A stretch of 64,000 nucleotides of DNA from a beta proteobacterium AAP65. Its GTDB lineage: Bacteria; Pseudomonadota; Gammaproteobacteria; Burkholderiales; Burkholderiaceae_C. The stretch spans positions 78,491-142,490 of the forward strand of contig LJHW01000022.1 in assembly GCA_001295865.1 (NCBI GenBank), in the 5' to 3' direction. The position numbers and the translations under genes are program-made. This document shows, in pieces, positions 17,564-26,708 of this stretch. Each line of letters begins with the position of its first letter. Position 1 is the first letter of the stretch. The notes beneath the pieces are model-generated. The model saw nothing but the letters and a program-made list of their open reading frames with translations, was not told the DNA's origin and searched no databases.

Positions 17564-18970
17564 ATGAGCCTGCCTGCCTTGCGCCTGCTGCCGGGTGCCG
17601 ATGTGTCGGCACCGGCCCCGACGCGCCCGCCGGTGGCGACGCGGGCGCCGGCCTTGCGCCTGGTGGTGGCCTGGCCCGCTGCGCCCATGCCGGTGGTGGC
17701 GCGGCCCGCGCTCACGCCTTTCATGCAGCGCTGCCTGCTGCTGGCGCTGTTGCTGCACGTGTGGCTGGTGTTGATGCTGGGCAACGCCCCGGGCGGCACC
17801 GCGGCGCCCGGGCAAGGCGTGGCCGGCACGCTGAACATCACGCTGCGCGGGCCCGAGACCCCCGGCGCCACCGAGCCAGTGGCACCGCCGGCGCCGGCCG
17901 TGCCCGAGGGTCCCACCGGAACCGCTGCCCAGCCGCGCTGGGGCGGCCAGGTGCGCAGCCAGGCCCCGGTGGCGGTGGCAGCACCAGGCGCCGCGCAGCT
18001 GGGCCGCTGGTCGGCCGAACCGGTGCCGGTGGCGCCTGCCCCTTCAGCCGAAGTGCCGCCTGGGCGGGTGGTGGAGGAACGTTCGGCCGCCGACACCGAG
18101 CCGCCCACCCCCGCAGCGCCAGCGCGCGCACCTGCGCCCGCGCTGGCCGACACCCCAGTCGATGCACCAGCCCCGGCGCCACCCTCCGCGCCTGCTGACA
18201 CCCTGGCCACCTTGCGCGCAGCGCCCATTGCAGCGCCACTGCCGCCGGCCTGGGCACCGTTGCCCACCGAGGCCCCGGTGGCCCTGTCGGCTGTGGCAGA
18301 ACGCAGCCTGCTGGCCCCCGCCGCGAGCGCGCTGCCTGCGCCGGCCCCCGCGCTGGAGCCTTTGCCCCCCGCACCGGCCCTGCCGGCGCTGGCGGTGGAC
18401 GCACCGCCCGTGGCACCGTTGCTGCAGCGCCTGGCCCGCCCGTCTGCGCCGGTGGTCGAGCCTGCGGCCGTGCCCGCTTTGGCCCGAGAACCTGCCCAGC
18501 CCGCGCCCGCCCCGCTGGCGCTGCCGGCCATGCCCGCGTTGCAACAGCCGCTGGCCGCTGCCGAGCCAGCCGCCGCGGCGCCCGCTGCTGCCTTGCCCGC
18601 GCCGGGTGCTGCACCGCCTGCCCCGGGGCCAGCAGCCCCCGAGGCACTGCCGCCGGCCCGTGCGGGCCAGCCCGATGCCGGCCCCCAGCTGGGCCGCGAC
18701 GTGGCCACGCCGCCAGCCCCGGCCGCCAGCGTGTTGCCGCGCCTGAACCTGCAGCTGCAGCGGCCGCGGGGCGGTGAGCTCTCGCGCGGCCGCAGTGCCG
18801 GCGCGTTGCCCGTGCTGCCGCGCCTGCCCGAGGTGGACGAGAAGCTCGGCCGCGACATCGCCAAGTCGGCCAAGGCCGATTGCCGCGAGGCCTACCGCGG
18901 TGGTGGTCTGGCGGCAGCCGTGCCGCTGGTGGCCGATGCCCTGAAGAAGGACAGCGGCTGCAAGTGGTGA
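17564..18970 (+). CDS. Pro/Ala-rich membrane-anchored protein, TonB-like layout
   Basis: About 468 residues from the ATG at 17564; the frame stays open upstream but that part looks random. A single transmembrane helix sits at about 53-73 ([20 protein letters not shown]) after a basic N-terminal region, giving an inner-membrane anchor with a periplasmic body. Residues ~75-390 are low-complexity Pro/Ala/Val, as in the extended spacer of TonB. The C-terminal ~75 residues are different: charged, with two cysteines (ADCREAY and DSGCKW), and may form a small folded domain. It does not show the TonB C-terminal YP..A.. motif. Function unknown. The composition is extreme, but the anchor and the compact C-terminus argue that it is a real gene. 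Confidence 0.7.
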   Translation: MSLPALRLLPGADVSAPAPTRPPVATRAPALRLVVAWPAAPMPVVARPALTPFMQRCLLLALLLHVWLVLMLGNAPGGTAAPGQGVAGTLNITLRGPETPGATEPVAPPAPAVPEGPTGTAAQPRWGGQVRSQAPVAVAAPGAAQLGRWSAEPVPVAPAPSAEVPPGRVVEERSAADTEPPTPAAPARAPAPALADTPVDAPAPAPPSAPADTLATLRAAPIAAPLPPAWAPLPTEAPVALSAVAERSLLAPAASALPAPAPALEPLPPAPALPALAVDAPPVAPLLQRLARPSAPVVEPAAVPALAREPAQPAPAPLALPAMPALQQPLAAAEPAAAAPAAALPAPGAAPPAPGPAAPEALPPARAGQPDAGPQLGRDVATPPAPAASVLPRLNLQLQRPRGGELSRGRSAGALPVLPRLPEVDEKLGRDIAKSAKADCREAYRGGGLAAAVPLVADALKKDSGCKW

Positions 18971-19013
18971 GCCGGCGGCCTGTGGCGCCGCGGCCAGCGC
19001 TTAAGCTGTGGCC

Positions 19014-19661
19014 ATGCGCGAACCCGCCCTGCTGCCGCTGCTGCTGACCACGTTGGAGGCCACAGCCACCATCGCCTTCGCGCTCTCGGGCCTGATGGAG
19101 GCCGCGCGCAAGCGGCTCGACGCCGTGGGCGTGTGCGTGGTGGCCGGCCTGGCCGCCTTCGGCGGGGGCACGTTGCGCGACGTGCTGCTCGACCGCCGGC
19201 CGTTTTTCTGGGTGGAACACGCCGGCTGGCTGTGGGCGCTGTTGGGCGGCTGCATCGGCGCGATGCTGCTGCTGCGCGGCCGCCACTTCGCGCCGACCGA
19301 ACGGGCCATGCAGTGGCCCGATGCCGTGGGCCTGGGCCTCTTCAGCGCTGGCGGCACGCAGCTGGCGCTGGCGCAGGGGCTGCCGGCCATCGTGGCGGTG
19401 CTGATGGGCGTGGTGACGGCGGTGTTCGGCGGTGTGCTTCGCGACATCGTCTGCAATGAAATCCCCAGCGCTTTCCGCGACCACAGGCCCTACGCCGTGT
19501 GCGCCTTTGCTGGCGGCTGGGTGCTGGTGGCGGCACGCGCACTGGGCCTGGACGACAGCGCCGCCGTGCTGCTGGCCGCTGCAGCCACCTTCGGCTTGCG
19601 CGCGCTGGCGCTGGCCACCGATTACCGCCTGCCGGCCTGGAGCTCGGGCGCCGAACGCTGA
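19014..19661 (+). CDS. TRIC-family (UPF0126) membrane channel
   Basis: 215 residues with seven hydrophobic segments in two internally related halves, each with a glycine-rich turn: FGGGTLRDVLL in the first and FGGVLRDIVCNEIP in the second. This GGxxRD pair marks the YicG/YadS (UPF0126) family, now grouped with trimeric intracellular cation channels. The ATG at 19014 fits best; a GTG two codons earlier is also possible. The substrate in bacteria is thought to be a monovalent cation, but some relatives transport amino acids. It lies 43 bases after the Pro/Ala-rich gene. Confidence 0.88.
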   Translation: MREPALLPLLLTTLEATATIAFALSGLMEAARKRLDAVGVCVVAGLAAFGGGTLRDVLLDRRPFFWVEHAGWLWALLGGCIGAMLLLRGRHFAPTERAMQWPDAVGLGLFSAGGTQLALAQGLPAIVAVLMGVVTAVFGGVLRDIVCNEIPSAFRDHRPYAVCAFAGGWVLVAARALGLDDSAAVLLAAAATFGLRALALATDYRLPAWSSGAER

Positions 19662-19699
19662 GCCCGTGCCCCTGCCGACACCGAAGCCACGACCAGACC

Positions 19700-20737
19700 A
19701 TGCCCGACGCTGATTTCCGCTGGGGCCTGATCGGCCCCGGCGCCATCGCCCACCGTTTTGCCGAAGCCGTGCAGGCTTTGCCGGGCACACGGCTGGTGGC
19801 CGTGGCTGGGCGTGACGAGGCCCGCTGCCGCGCCTTCGCCGAACGCTGGGCCGGACCGGCCGCGCCGGTGGCCGCCATGCCCACGGTGGCCGCGCTGCTC
19901 GCACGTGGCGACCTCGACGCCGTCTACATCGCCACGCCCCACGCCGCCCATGCTGAGGCCGTGCAAGCCTGCCTGCGGGGCGGCCTGCCGGTGCTCTGCG
20001 AAAAGCCGCTGGTGCCTACGCTGGCGCAGGCGCAGCCGCTGGTGGCGCTGGCGCGTGAGCGCGGTGTTTTCCTGATGGAAGCCCTGTGGTCGCGCTTTTT
20101 GCCGCTGTACGACGAGATCGGCACCTGGCTGTGCCGCGGCGACATCGGTGCGCTGCGGGCCGTGCACAGCAGCTTTGCCTTCCGCCTGGGCTTCGACCCC
20201 GCACACCGCTGCTTCGCGCCCGCGCTGGCCGGGGGTGCGCTGCTCGACATCGGCATCTACAACGTGGCGCTGGGCCGCTGGGCGCTGGAACAGACCCTGG
20301 GCGGCTGTCCGCCGCTGGCTGCCGTGCACGCCCACGGCCTGCTGGCGCCCACGGGCGTGGACCAGCGCGTGAGCGCGCAGCTCGTCTACGAGGGCGGCGC
20401 GGTGCTGCAGCTCTTCTGCGCCTTCGACACCGAGGGCGACAACAGCCTGCACCTGTTGGGTGAACGCGGCAGCATCGTCGTGCCGCACGCCTTTTGGCAA
20501 GGCACGCGCGCGACGCTGCTGCGCCACGACGGCGAAACACGCAGCGTCGAGCGCCCGTTTGAAGTGAACGGATTCGAAGGCGAAATCCGCGAGGCGATGC
20601 GCTGCGTGCGTGCCGGTCTCGTCGAAAGCCCGGGCATGCCGCACGCCGAAAGCCTGGCGCTGGTGGAGACGCTGGACCGGCTGCGTGCCGCTGTGGGCGT
20701 GCGCTACCCCTTCGAGGGCGGCGGGCCCGGCGCCTGA
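19700..20737 (+). CDS. Gfo/Idh/MocA family oxidoreductase (dihydrodiol dehydrogenase-like)
   Basis: 345 residues from the ATG at 19700. The N-terminal dinucleotide loop is GLIGPGAIAHRFAEAV, followed by VYIATPHAAHAEA and the EKP motif VLCEKPLVPTLAQ. FLMEALWSRFLP and the GGALLDIGIYNV block are typical of the branch related to mammalian dimeric dihydrodiol dehydrogenase and bacterial glucose-fructose oxidoreductase-like enzymes. It would oxidise or reduce a cyclic sugar or diol with NAD(P); the substrate is unknown. No clear signal peptide, so cytoplasmic. It is transcribed after the TRIC-family gene (38-base gap) and converges on the broken PEP-CTERM gene. Confidence 0.87.
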   Translation: MPDADFRWGLIGPGAIAHRFAEAVQALPGTRLVAVAGRDEARCRAFAERWAGPAAPVAAMPTVAALLARGDLDAVYIATPHAAHAEAVQACLRGGLPVLCEKPLVPTLAQAQPLVALARERGVFLMEALWSRFLPLYDEIGTWLCRGDIGALRAVHSSFAFRLGFDPAHRCFAPALAGGALLDIGIYNVALGRWALEQTLGGCPPLAAVHAHGLLAPTGVDQRVSAQLVYEGGAVLQLFCAFDTEGDNSLHLLGERGSIVVPHAFWQGTRATLLRHDGETRSVERPFEVNGFEGEIREAMRCVRAGLVESPGMPHAESLALVETLDRLRAAVGVRYPFEGGGPGA

Positions 20738-20750
20738 AGCGGCGCCCGGC

Positions 20751-21308
20751 TCAGCGCACGGCGACCAGCCGCCGCCTTGCCGTGGCGCAGGCCACGGCGC
20801 CCAGGCCCAGCAGCCAAAGCGCCCAAGCCTCGGGTTCAGGCACCACCGCAACCTGCAGCGGATTGAAAGCCTGCGTCATCAGGAAAGAAGACTGGCCGGC
20901 CACGTTCAGCGTGAGCAACTGCGGGCCGACCACGTTGCTGGTGGGCAGCGCGTTCGACGTCAGCACGCTGGTGGCGTGCCCGACGTTGCCCAACTGGAAC
21001 TGCAGGCTGCCGAAGTTGGCGACATTGGCCACGATGAAACCGTCGTTGAGGCCGCTGCCGAGCGTGGGCTGGTCGTTCCACACGATGCCCTACACAGTGC
21101 CGTCGAAGCTGTTGATGATGACGCCGCCGATGTTCAGGTTGGTGGGCGCCGCGCTGGTGGCGGCCAGGTCAAAGCTGACCGTGCCGCTGACGGGCGCGCC
21201 GGCACCCACCGAATGCACCGTGGTGCTGAAGCTGTACTGGAGCGTCTGGGCTTGTGCGCTGGTGGCGAGCGCCAAGGCGAGGGCGGCGAAGGTGAGGGCA
21301 GTGCGCAT
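20751..21308 (-). pseudogene. PEP-CTERM protein gene interrupted by an in-frame amber codon
   Basis: The frame from the ATG at 21308 encodes a signal peptide (cleavage near ATSAQAQ) and a beta-rich body, but stops at a TAG at 21092-21090 after 72 residues (...SFDGTV). The same frame continues without shift (GIVWNDQPTLGSGL...) for another 112 codons and ends with a good exosortase signal: VPEPEA, hydrophobic stretch, RRR. A single base change from TAT, TAC, CAG, TGG or a similar codon would create this stop. It could be a real nonsense mutation, a sequencing error, or a suppressed codon; I cannot tell which. If real, the product is secreted but lacks its sorting signal. The 223 bases between 21309 and 21531 hold its presumed promoter and nothing else I can name. 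Confidence 0.8.
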
Positions 21309-21531
21309 GGCGGGGCCTTCTGGGCTTGCCAGCAGGCCTGAGGTGGTGAATGACAGTCTGCGCAGCATGCGACAGGGCAAGCGGTCACACCGTTCTCTGG
21401 CCGACGGTGCAGGTCGGCGCTCAGGCGCAGCGCCGTCGAATCGATCGGGCAAGCGCGGAGAGCACCCAGCCCAAACGCCCCCTGGTGGCGTTGCCTTGGC
21501 GGCCCCGCCAGTGCCGTGTTCTCGCGCCGGC

Positions 21532-22866
21532 TCAGCCGACCAGCAGCGCCCGAAAGTCGTTGACGTTCGTGTAGGTCGGCCCCGGCACCACCAAGTCGCC
21601 GAGGGCCGCGAAGAAGCTGTAGGCGTCGTGGCGGTCCAGAAACTCCTGCGGCTTCAGGCCCAGCGCGGCGGCGCGGGCCAGGGTGTCGGGCGTGACGATG
21701 GCGCCGGCGTTGTCTTCCAGGCCGTCGATGCCGTCGGTGTCGGCGGCCAGTACGTGCACGCCAGGCTGGCCTTGCAGCGCGATGGCGCAGCCGAGCAGGA
21801 ATTCGGTGGCGCGGCCGCCCTTGCCCGTGGCGGCGCCTGTGCCTTGGACGGTGACGGTGGTCTCGCCGCCCGAAAGAATCACGCAGGGCTGGCTGAATGG
21901 CGCGCCGCGCCGCGCCACCGCGCGCGCCAGCGCCGCCTGCACCTGGCCGACGACGCGGCTTTCGCCTTCCATCTCGTCACTGAGGATGTGCGCGTCCACA
22001 CCGGCCGCGCGCGCGGCTTCGGCCGCGGCTTCCAGCGCCTGTTGCGGCGTGGCCAGCATGTGCACCTCGTGGCCTTTGAAGCGTGCATCGCCGGGCTTGG
22101 GCGTTTCGAAGGCGCCGCTTTCCAGCCCCGCCAGCGCCGCCGGCGGCAGCGTGATGCCATAACGCCGGCAGATGGCCAGCGCGTCGGCGCAGGTGCTGGC
22201 GTCGGGCACCGTGGGGCCGCTGGCAATGACCTCCGGCGCGTCGCCGGGCACGTCGCTGATGAGCAGCGTCACCACACGCGCCGGCGCGCACAGCGCGGCC
22301 AGGCGGCCGCCCTTGATGGCGCTCAGGTGCTTGCGCACGCAGTTCATTTCGTCGATGGCGGCGCCGCTTTTCAGCAGCGCGCGGTTGATGGCCTGCTTGT
22401 CTTCCAGCGTCAGCCCCGGTGCGGGCAGCGAGAGCAATGCCGAGCCGCCACCGCTGACCAGGCACAGCACGAGGTCGTGTTCGGTGAGGCCTTGCACCAT
22501 CGTCGCGATGCGCTGCGCGGCCTGGCGGCCGGCTTCGTCGGGCACGGGGTGGCGGGCTTCCACCACCTCGATGCGCCCCTCTCGCTTCTCAAGGGCGGCG
22601 CGGTAGGCCGGCGGCACGTGGTCGTAGCGCGTCACCACCAGGCCGCTGAGCGGTGCGGCGGCGGGCCACAGCGCATCGACCGCCGCGGCCATCGCGCCGC
22701 CGGCCTTGCCTGCGCCGATGACCACCGTGCGGCCGCGCCGCGGGCCTTCGGTGTCGGGCGGCACCGGCAAGTGGGTGGCCGTGTTCAGCGCCGGCAGCGC
22801 GCGTTGCACGGCGCTGTCGTAGAGGCGGCGCAGGAAGGCGCGCGGGTCGTTCAGCGCAGCGTTCAT
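21532..22866 (-). CDS. gckA: Glycerate 2-kinase (GckA/TtuD, MOFRL family)
   Basis: 444 residues from the ATG at 22866, which overlaps the cupin stop as ATGA. The N-terminal half is the DUF4147 domain (VVIGAGKAGGAMAAAVDAL, then LCLVSGGGSALLSLP) and the C-terminal third is the MOFRL domain (VILSGGETTVTV, GKGGRATEFLLG, LAADTDGIDG). These enzymes phosphorylate D-glycerate to 2-phosphoglycerate in the cytoplasm. In galactarate or glucarate breakdown, glycerate comes from tartronate semialdehyde. The galactarate dehydratase gene of the pectin locus in this window makes this a plausible last step, though the two lie far apart. Serine-cycle or glyoxylate use is an alternative. Confidence 0.9.
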   Translation of the reverse strand: MNAALNDPRAFLRRLYDSAVQRALPALNTATHLPVPPDTEGPRRGRTVVIGAGKAGGAMAAAVDALWPAAAPLSGLVVTRYDHVPPAYRAALEKREGRIEVVEARHPVPDEAGRQAAQRIATMVQGLTEHDLVLCLVSGGGSALLSLPAPGLTLEDKQAINRALLKSGAAIDEMNCVRKHLSAIKGGRLAALCAPARVVTLLISDVPGDAPEVIASGPTVPDASTCADALAICRRYGITLPPAALAGLESGAFETPKPGDARFKGHEVHMLATPQQALEAAAEAARAAGVDAHILSDEMEGESRVVGQVQAALARAVARRGAPFSQPCVILSGGETTVTVQGTGAATGKGGRATEFLLGCAIALQGQPGVHVLAADTDGIDGLEDNAGAIVTPDTLARAAALGLKPQEFLDRHDAYSFFAALGDLVVPGPTYTNVNDFRALLVG

Positions 22867-23363
22867 CGCGGGGCGGGGTGCGTGGGGTCGACCCACGCGA
22901 CCGTGGTGGGTTGTTCGACGGGGGTGATGTCCAGGTTCACCGCCACCGCTTCGCCATCGCTGCGGCACAGCACGCACTCCAGCACTTCGGTGGGGCTGGC
23001 GTTGATCTCCTGGTGCGGCACGAAGGGCGGCACGTAGATGAAGTCGCCCGGGCCGGCTTCGGCGGTGAATTCGAGCTGCTCGCCCCAGCGCAAACGTGCG
23101 CGGCCCTTGATGACGTAGATCACGCTCTCCAGCGGGCCGTGGTGGTGGGCGCCGGTCTTGGCGTCGGGGTGGATGTGCACCGTGCCGGCCCACAGCTTCT
23201 GCGCGCCCACGCGCGCGAAGTTGATGGCGGCCTTGCGGTCCATGCCCGGCGTCTGCGCGGTGTTGCCGTCCAGCTGGTTGGCGGGCACCACACGCACGCC
23301 GTCGTGCTGCCAGCGGGTGTGTTCGTGCGCATGCGCGTGGTCGTGATCGTGGGGCTCGTCCAT
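22863..23363 (-). CDS. His-rich cupin-domain protein
   Basis: 166 residues with an AAGGAG ribosome-binding site 8 bases before the ATG. The first 20 residues are rich in His, Asp and Glu (HDHDHAHAHEH), a likely metal-loading tail. The cupin barrel follows, with GAHHHGPLESVIYVIKG as cupin motif 1 and PGDFIYVPPFVPHQ as motif 2, so a metal site of three His and one Glu is likely. It is coupled to glycerate 2-kinase by an ATGA overlap. No specific reaction can be assigned; related small cupins bind or isomerise oxidised metabolites or act as metal-dependent dioxygenases. Confidence 0.8.
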   Translation of the reverse strand: MDEPHDHDHAHAHEHTRWQHDGVRVVPANQLDGNTAQTPGMDRKAAINFARVGAQKLWAGTVHIHPDAKTGAHHHGPLESVIYVIKGRARLRWGEQLEFTAEAGPGDFIYVPPFVPHQEINASPTEVLECVLCRSDGEAVAVNLDITPVEQPTTVAWVDPTHPAPR

Positions 23364-23391
23364 GGGCTTGTCTCCTTGCGGTTCTCGGGCT

Positions 23392-24672
23392 TCAGGCCTC
23401 GGCCTGCAACAGCGTTTCCAGCGCCTGTTCGCGGATGCCGAAGAAGCGCTTGAGCTCGGTCACTTGCGCCAGCGCCGCCTCGCGCTGGCGCGCGCTGGCA
23501 GCGTTGTCTTCGCGCTTCACGGCCAGGATCATCTTGTTCTTGCGCGTGTGTTCGAGCGTGATGAACTCGAAGACCTGCGTGTCGTAGCCGCGTGCTTCCA
23601 GCAGCAGCGCGCGCAGGCTGTCGGTCAGCATCTCGGCCTGCTGTTCCGCGTGGATGCCGTGCTGGAACACCGGCCGCAGCGGGTGCGGGCTCAGCAGCTG
23701 TGGGCGGATCTGCTTGTGGCAGCAGGGGCTGCACAAAATGATCTCCGCGCCGGCCTGCAGGCCGAGGTGGATGGCGTGGTCGGTGGCGGTGTCGCAGGCG
23801 TGCAGCGCGATCATCACGTTCATCGCGCCGGGCTGGAAGTCACGCACGTCGCCGGCCTCGAAGCGCAGGCCCTGCAGCCCGAGCCGCGCGATGCTGGCCT
23901 GGGCCTCCGCCACGAGATCGGGCCGCAGTTCCACACCATGCACCTCGGCCTGCACACCCAGGCCGTGCTGCAGCCAGTGGTGGATGGCAAACGTCAGGTA
24001 GCCGCGGCCGGCGCCGAAATCTGCCACCTTCACGTGTTTTGCGCCGGCCAGCGGTGAGCGCTGCAGCGCGTGCGCGAAGACTTCGACGAACTTGTTGATC
24101 TGTTTCCACTTGCGCGCCATGGCCGGCACCAGCGTGCCCTGCGGCGTGGTCACGCCCAAGGCGCCGAGGAAGGGCGCCTGCAAGGCTATCCAGCGCTGTT
24201 TTTCGCGGTCGTGGCCCGCGGCTTCGGCCGGCGGCGGCGCATCGGCGGGCGTGGCGCTGGCCGTGTGGCTGAACAGCGCCTTGCCGCGTTTGCTGATGGC
24301 CAGCTGGCTTTCGCCACCAGCCGCCAGCAGGTGCAGCTTCCGGAAACCCGGCTTGCCGGCCAGCGTGGGCAAGAGCGCCAGGGCTTCGGACAAGGGCAGG
24401 TTCTTGGTCACGTCGCGCGTGCGGTGGCTGTAGACGAGGCTCAGGCAAGCCTCGCCGCGCAGCAGCAGCGGCCGCGCGGTGATGCGCTGCAGGTCTTCGG
24501 GCTGCACACCCTCGGGCTGGGCCAGCACCAGCTTGTGCAGCTGGCCCTGGGCCAAGGCGTCTTCCACGCGCTGCCAGAAACGCTGGCGCGCCTGCGCGCT
24601 GCGGGCGGCTTCGGCTTCGTCGGCAGGATGGGCCGGGTGGCTGGGGGCGGTGGGATCGGCGGGGTTCGGCAT
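23392..24672 (-). CDS. SAM-dependent methyltransferase
   Basis: 426 residues from the ATG at 24672 (the frame upstream is shadow). An N-terminal domain of ~180 residues without a known name ends in a KRGKALFSH-type stretch. The methyltransferase fold begins with VKVADFGAGRGYLTFAIHHWL (SAM-binding motif I) and VHGVELRPDL (motif II acidic end). NVMIALHACDTATDHAI and CSPCCHKQIRPQL place it in the methyltransferase_32 group (related to eukaryotic RRNAD1/METTL25-like proteins), whose substrate is unclear, perhaps RNA. It starts divergently from dgkA, 91 bases apart. Confidence 0.8.
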   Translation of the reverse strand: MPNPADPTAPSHPAHPADEAEAARSAQARQRFWQRVEDALAQGQLHKLVLAQPEGVQPEDLQRITARPLLLRGEACLSLVYSHRTRDVTKNLPLSEALALLPTLAGKPGFRKLHLLAAGGESQLAISKRGKALFSHTASATPADAPPPAEAAGHDREKQRWIALQAPFLGALGVTTPQGTLVPAMARKWKQINKFVEVFAHALQRSPLAGAKHVKVADFGAGRGYLTFAIHHWLQHGLGVQAEVHGVELRPDLVAEAQASIARLGLQGLRFEAGDVRDFQPGAMNVMIALHACDTATDHAIHLGLQAGAEIILCSPCCHKQIRPQLLSPHPLRPVFQHGIHAEQQAEMLTDSLRALLLEARGYDTQVFEFITLEHTRKNKMILAVKREDNAASARQREAALAQVTELKRFFGIREQALETLLQAEA

Positions 24673-24763
24673 CGGGCGGCGCAGGGCGGGGCGCGTTCGG
24701 TAGGCGGATTGTCTCTGCGGGCCGGTGCTACCCTGAAACGCTGCTGTTTTTTGCTCGAGTGCC

Positions 24764-25177
24764 ATGACCCAGCCCCCACCGCCTGCCAGCCCCAACGCCG
24801 CCGCCTACAAGAGCCGTGGCGGCATCGGCCGCGTTTTCCGCGCGCTGCGTTATTCGTGGGCCGGGCTGCGCGCCGCGGTGCGGCACGAGGCGGCCTTTCG
24901 GCAAGAGCTGCTGCTGGCGGCGCCGCTGCTGGTGGCCGCACCTTTTCTCGCGCCCGGGCGCTGGCAGCTGCTGGTGATGGTGGCCAGCGTGGTGGCCGTG
25001 CTGGTGGTGGAGCTGCTGAACTCGGGCCTGGAGGCGCTGGCCGATGCGGTGTCGCTGGAACTGCAGCCGCTGCTGGGCCGCGCCAAAGACCTGGGCAGCG
25101 CCGCCGTGCTGCTGACGCTGCTGGGCGTGCCCTTCACCTGGGGCCTGGTGCTGCTGCCCGCGCCGCCCTGGCGCTGA
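24764..25177 (+). CDS. dgkA: Diacylglycerol kinase
   Basis: 137 residues with three hydrophobic segments in the C-terminal ~90 residues, the trimeric membrane kinase layout. The signature block is VELLNSGLEALADAVSLE followed by AKDLGSAAVLL, matching the catalytic NS-E-D-K residues of DgkA. A 35-residue Pro-rich cytoplasmic tail at the N-terminus is longer than in E. coli. The enzyme recycles diacylglycerol to phosphatidic acid at the inner membrane (related proteins in Gram-positives use undecaprenol). It converges on the YecA-like gene 15 bases away. Confidence 0.9.
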   Translation: MTQPPPPASPNAAAYKSRGGIGRVFRALRYSWAGLRAAVRHEAAFRQELLLAAPLLVAAPFLAPGRWQLLVMVASVVAVLVVELLNSGLEALADAVSLELQPLLGRAKDLGSAAVLLTLLGVPFTWGLVLLPAPPWR

Positions 25178-25192
25178 GATCGCCGGCCGGGC

Positions 25193-25852
25193 TCAGGCCG
25201 CCAGCAGCGCCTGCAGGCGCAGCACGGCCTCGGGCACGGCGCGGCTGAGGCGGTCCACGCACGCCGGGTCATCGAAATCGAGCGGCTCGCCTTCGGCATC
25301 CACCGCCGGCGTGTCCACACCGTCCAGGCCGCCGCCCAACTGCAGCAGCGGGGCCAGCGTGGCGTCGGCCCAGGGGCCGCCGTCGGGGCGGTCCCAGGCG
25401 CTGGGCATCAGATCGACGGCTTGCAGGAAACCGGCGCACCAGTCGCTGGCGTCGGCCCACTCGTCGGCGCCCTGCTCGGCGATGCTGAAGATGGGCTGCC
25501 AGTCGTCGGGCCGCTGCAGTTCGGCCTGCACATGGCGCAGGTGGCGCAGCAGCTGCACCACGGTGTTCTTGCGCAGGCGTTTGCTGGCAAAGGGTTCGGC
25601 CGCGGCGTGGCCCTGCGGGCCGTCGCCGCCCCACACCGGCGGCAGCCACTCGGCCGTGGGCAGGGCGCCGCCGGGCTGGGCCGGGCCGGCCGGCATCAGG
25701 GCCAGTGCCGTGAGGTAGCCGTCCACGCCGTCCAGGCTCATCACGCCGTCGTGGCTGGCCTGCAGGCTTTGCAGCAAGGTGTCCAGGGCCTGCAGCTCTT
25801 CGGGCTGCAGCGGGGTCAGGGGCGAAGCGGGGTCGTAGTTCGGGTAGTCCAT
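25193..25852 (-). CDS. UPF0149 (YecA/YgfB-like) protein
   Basis: 219 residues, acidic and soluble. The N-terminal LDTLLQSLQASHDGVMSLDGVDGYLTALALMP block and the later WCAGFLQAVDLMPSAW block with surrounding helices match UPF0149. The YecA form carries a C-terminal SEC-C zinc motif; this protein has no such cysteine cluster, so it is the shorter YgfB-like form. Function is unknown in most bacteria. No coupling to neighbours is visible. Confidence 0.8.
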   Translation of the reverse strand: MDYPNYDPASPLTPLQPEELQALDTLLQSLQASHDGVMSLDGVDGYLTALALMPAGPAQPGGALPTAEWLPPVWGGDGPQGHAAAEPFASKRLRKNTVVQLLRHLRHVQAELQRPDDWQPIFSIAEQGADEWADASDWCAGFLQAVDLMPSAWDRPDGGPWADATLAPLLQLGGGLDGVDTPAVDAEGEPLDFDDPACVDRLSRAVPEAVLRLQALLAA

Positions 25853-26005
25853 GGGGCCGAGTGTCTCTCAGCCACGCGCGCCCCCCACAGCTCGGGGGTG
25901 CGGCGGCGTGCGGTGAGCTTCGCCGGTGTGTTTTGCCGCGCAAACCAGCGTCTGCCGCTGCGCCTCGTGTTGCCGCGGCTTCGCCCTCAACCCTTGGAGT
26001 CGCCC

Positions 26006-26704
26006 ATGTTCGCACCCTTCACCACCCTCCACCCGGCCTTGCGCTCGGCCGCTGCCATCGCCGCACTGGTGGGCGCCGCTGCCGCCCAGGCCGGGCCTTT
26101 GACGGTCACCAGCTACAGCATGCCCAACGGCGCCAGTGGCAACTACTTCGGGTATGGCGACAACGCCTACCCGGGCACCAACGGGTCTGGCGCTTTCCTC
26201 AGCGGCGGCACGGGTGACCTGACCAACGGCGTGCTCGGCGGCGACATCGGCAGCACCGCCACGAACTGGGTGCCCTACGTGCTGTGGCAGAACACCAACC
26301 CGACCATCACCTTCGATCTCGGCAGCGCCCAGTCGGTGAACCGTCTCAGTGGTCATTTCCTGGCCTTCGGCCAGGCGGCCGTGTACCTGCCGGATGCAGC
26401 GCGGATCCGCTATTCCCTGGACAACATCAACTACTTCGGCGAGAGCCTCGTCGACTTCGTTCACACGCCCGTCAGCGCCAGCGAACAGCGCTGGCTGAGC
26501 CTGGCCACGGCGGCGCAGCAAGCCCGGTATGTGCAAGTGCAGTGGCTGCGTGAGCCAGGCCGGCAGTGGATGGCCCTGAGCGAGGTGGCGCTGTCGTTCG
26601 AAGAACCGGGCGGCAGCACCGGCGTGCCCGAACCCACGAGCGCCGCCCTGGCGCTGGCCGCGCTGGGAGCGCTGGCCGCCGCGCGGCGCCGTCAGCGGGG
26701 CTGA
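26006..26704 (+). CDS. PEP-CTERM protein with discoidin-like body
   Basis: 232 residues with a GGAG ribosome-binding site 7 bases before the ATG at 26006 and a signal peptide (cleavage near AAAQAG). The body has features of an F5/8 type C (discoidin-like) fold: ITFDLGSAQSVNRLSGHF, then a YSLDNINYFGESLVDF strand pair and ARYVQVQWL near the end, so carbohydrate or surface binding is possible. The C-terminus is VPEPTS, a hydrophobic run and RRRQRG, the exosortase sorting signal. It lies at the edge of the pectin locus but is transcribed towards it, converging with the leftward S4 gene 4 bases away. Confidence 0.83.
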   Translation: MFAPFTTLHPALRSAAAIAALVGAAAAQAGPLTVTSYSMPNGASGNYFGYGDNAYPGTNGSGAFLSGGTGDLTNGVLGGDIGSTATNWVPYVLWQNTNPTITFDLGSAQSVNRLSGHFLAFGQAAVYLPDAARIRYSLDNINYFGESLVDFVHTPVSASEQRWLSLATAAQQARYVQVQWLREPGRQWMALSEVALSFEEPGGSTGVPEPTSAALALAALGALAAARRRQRG

Positions 26705-26708
26705 GGGC

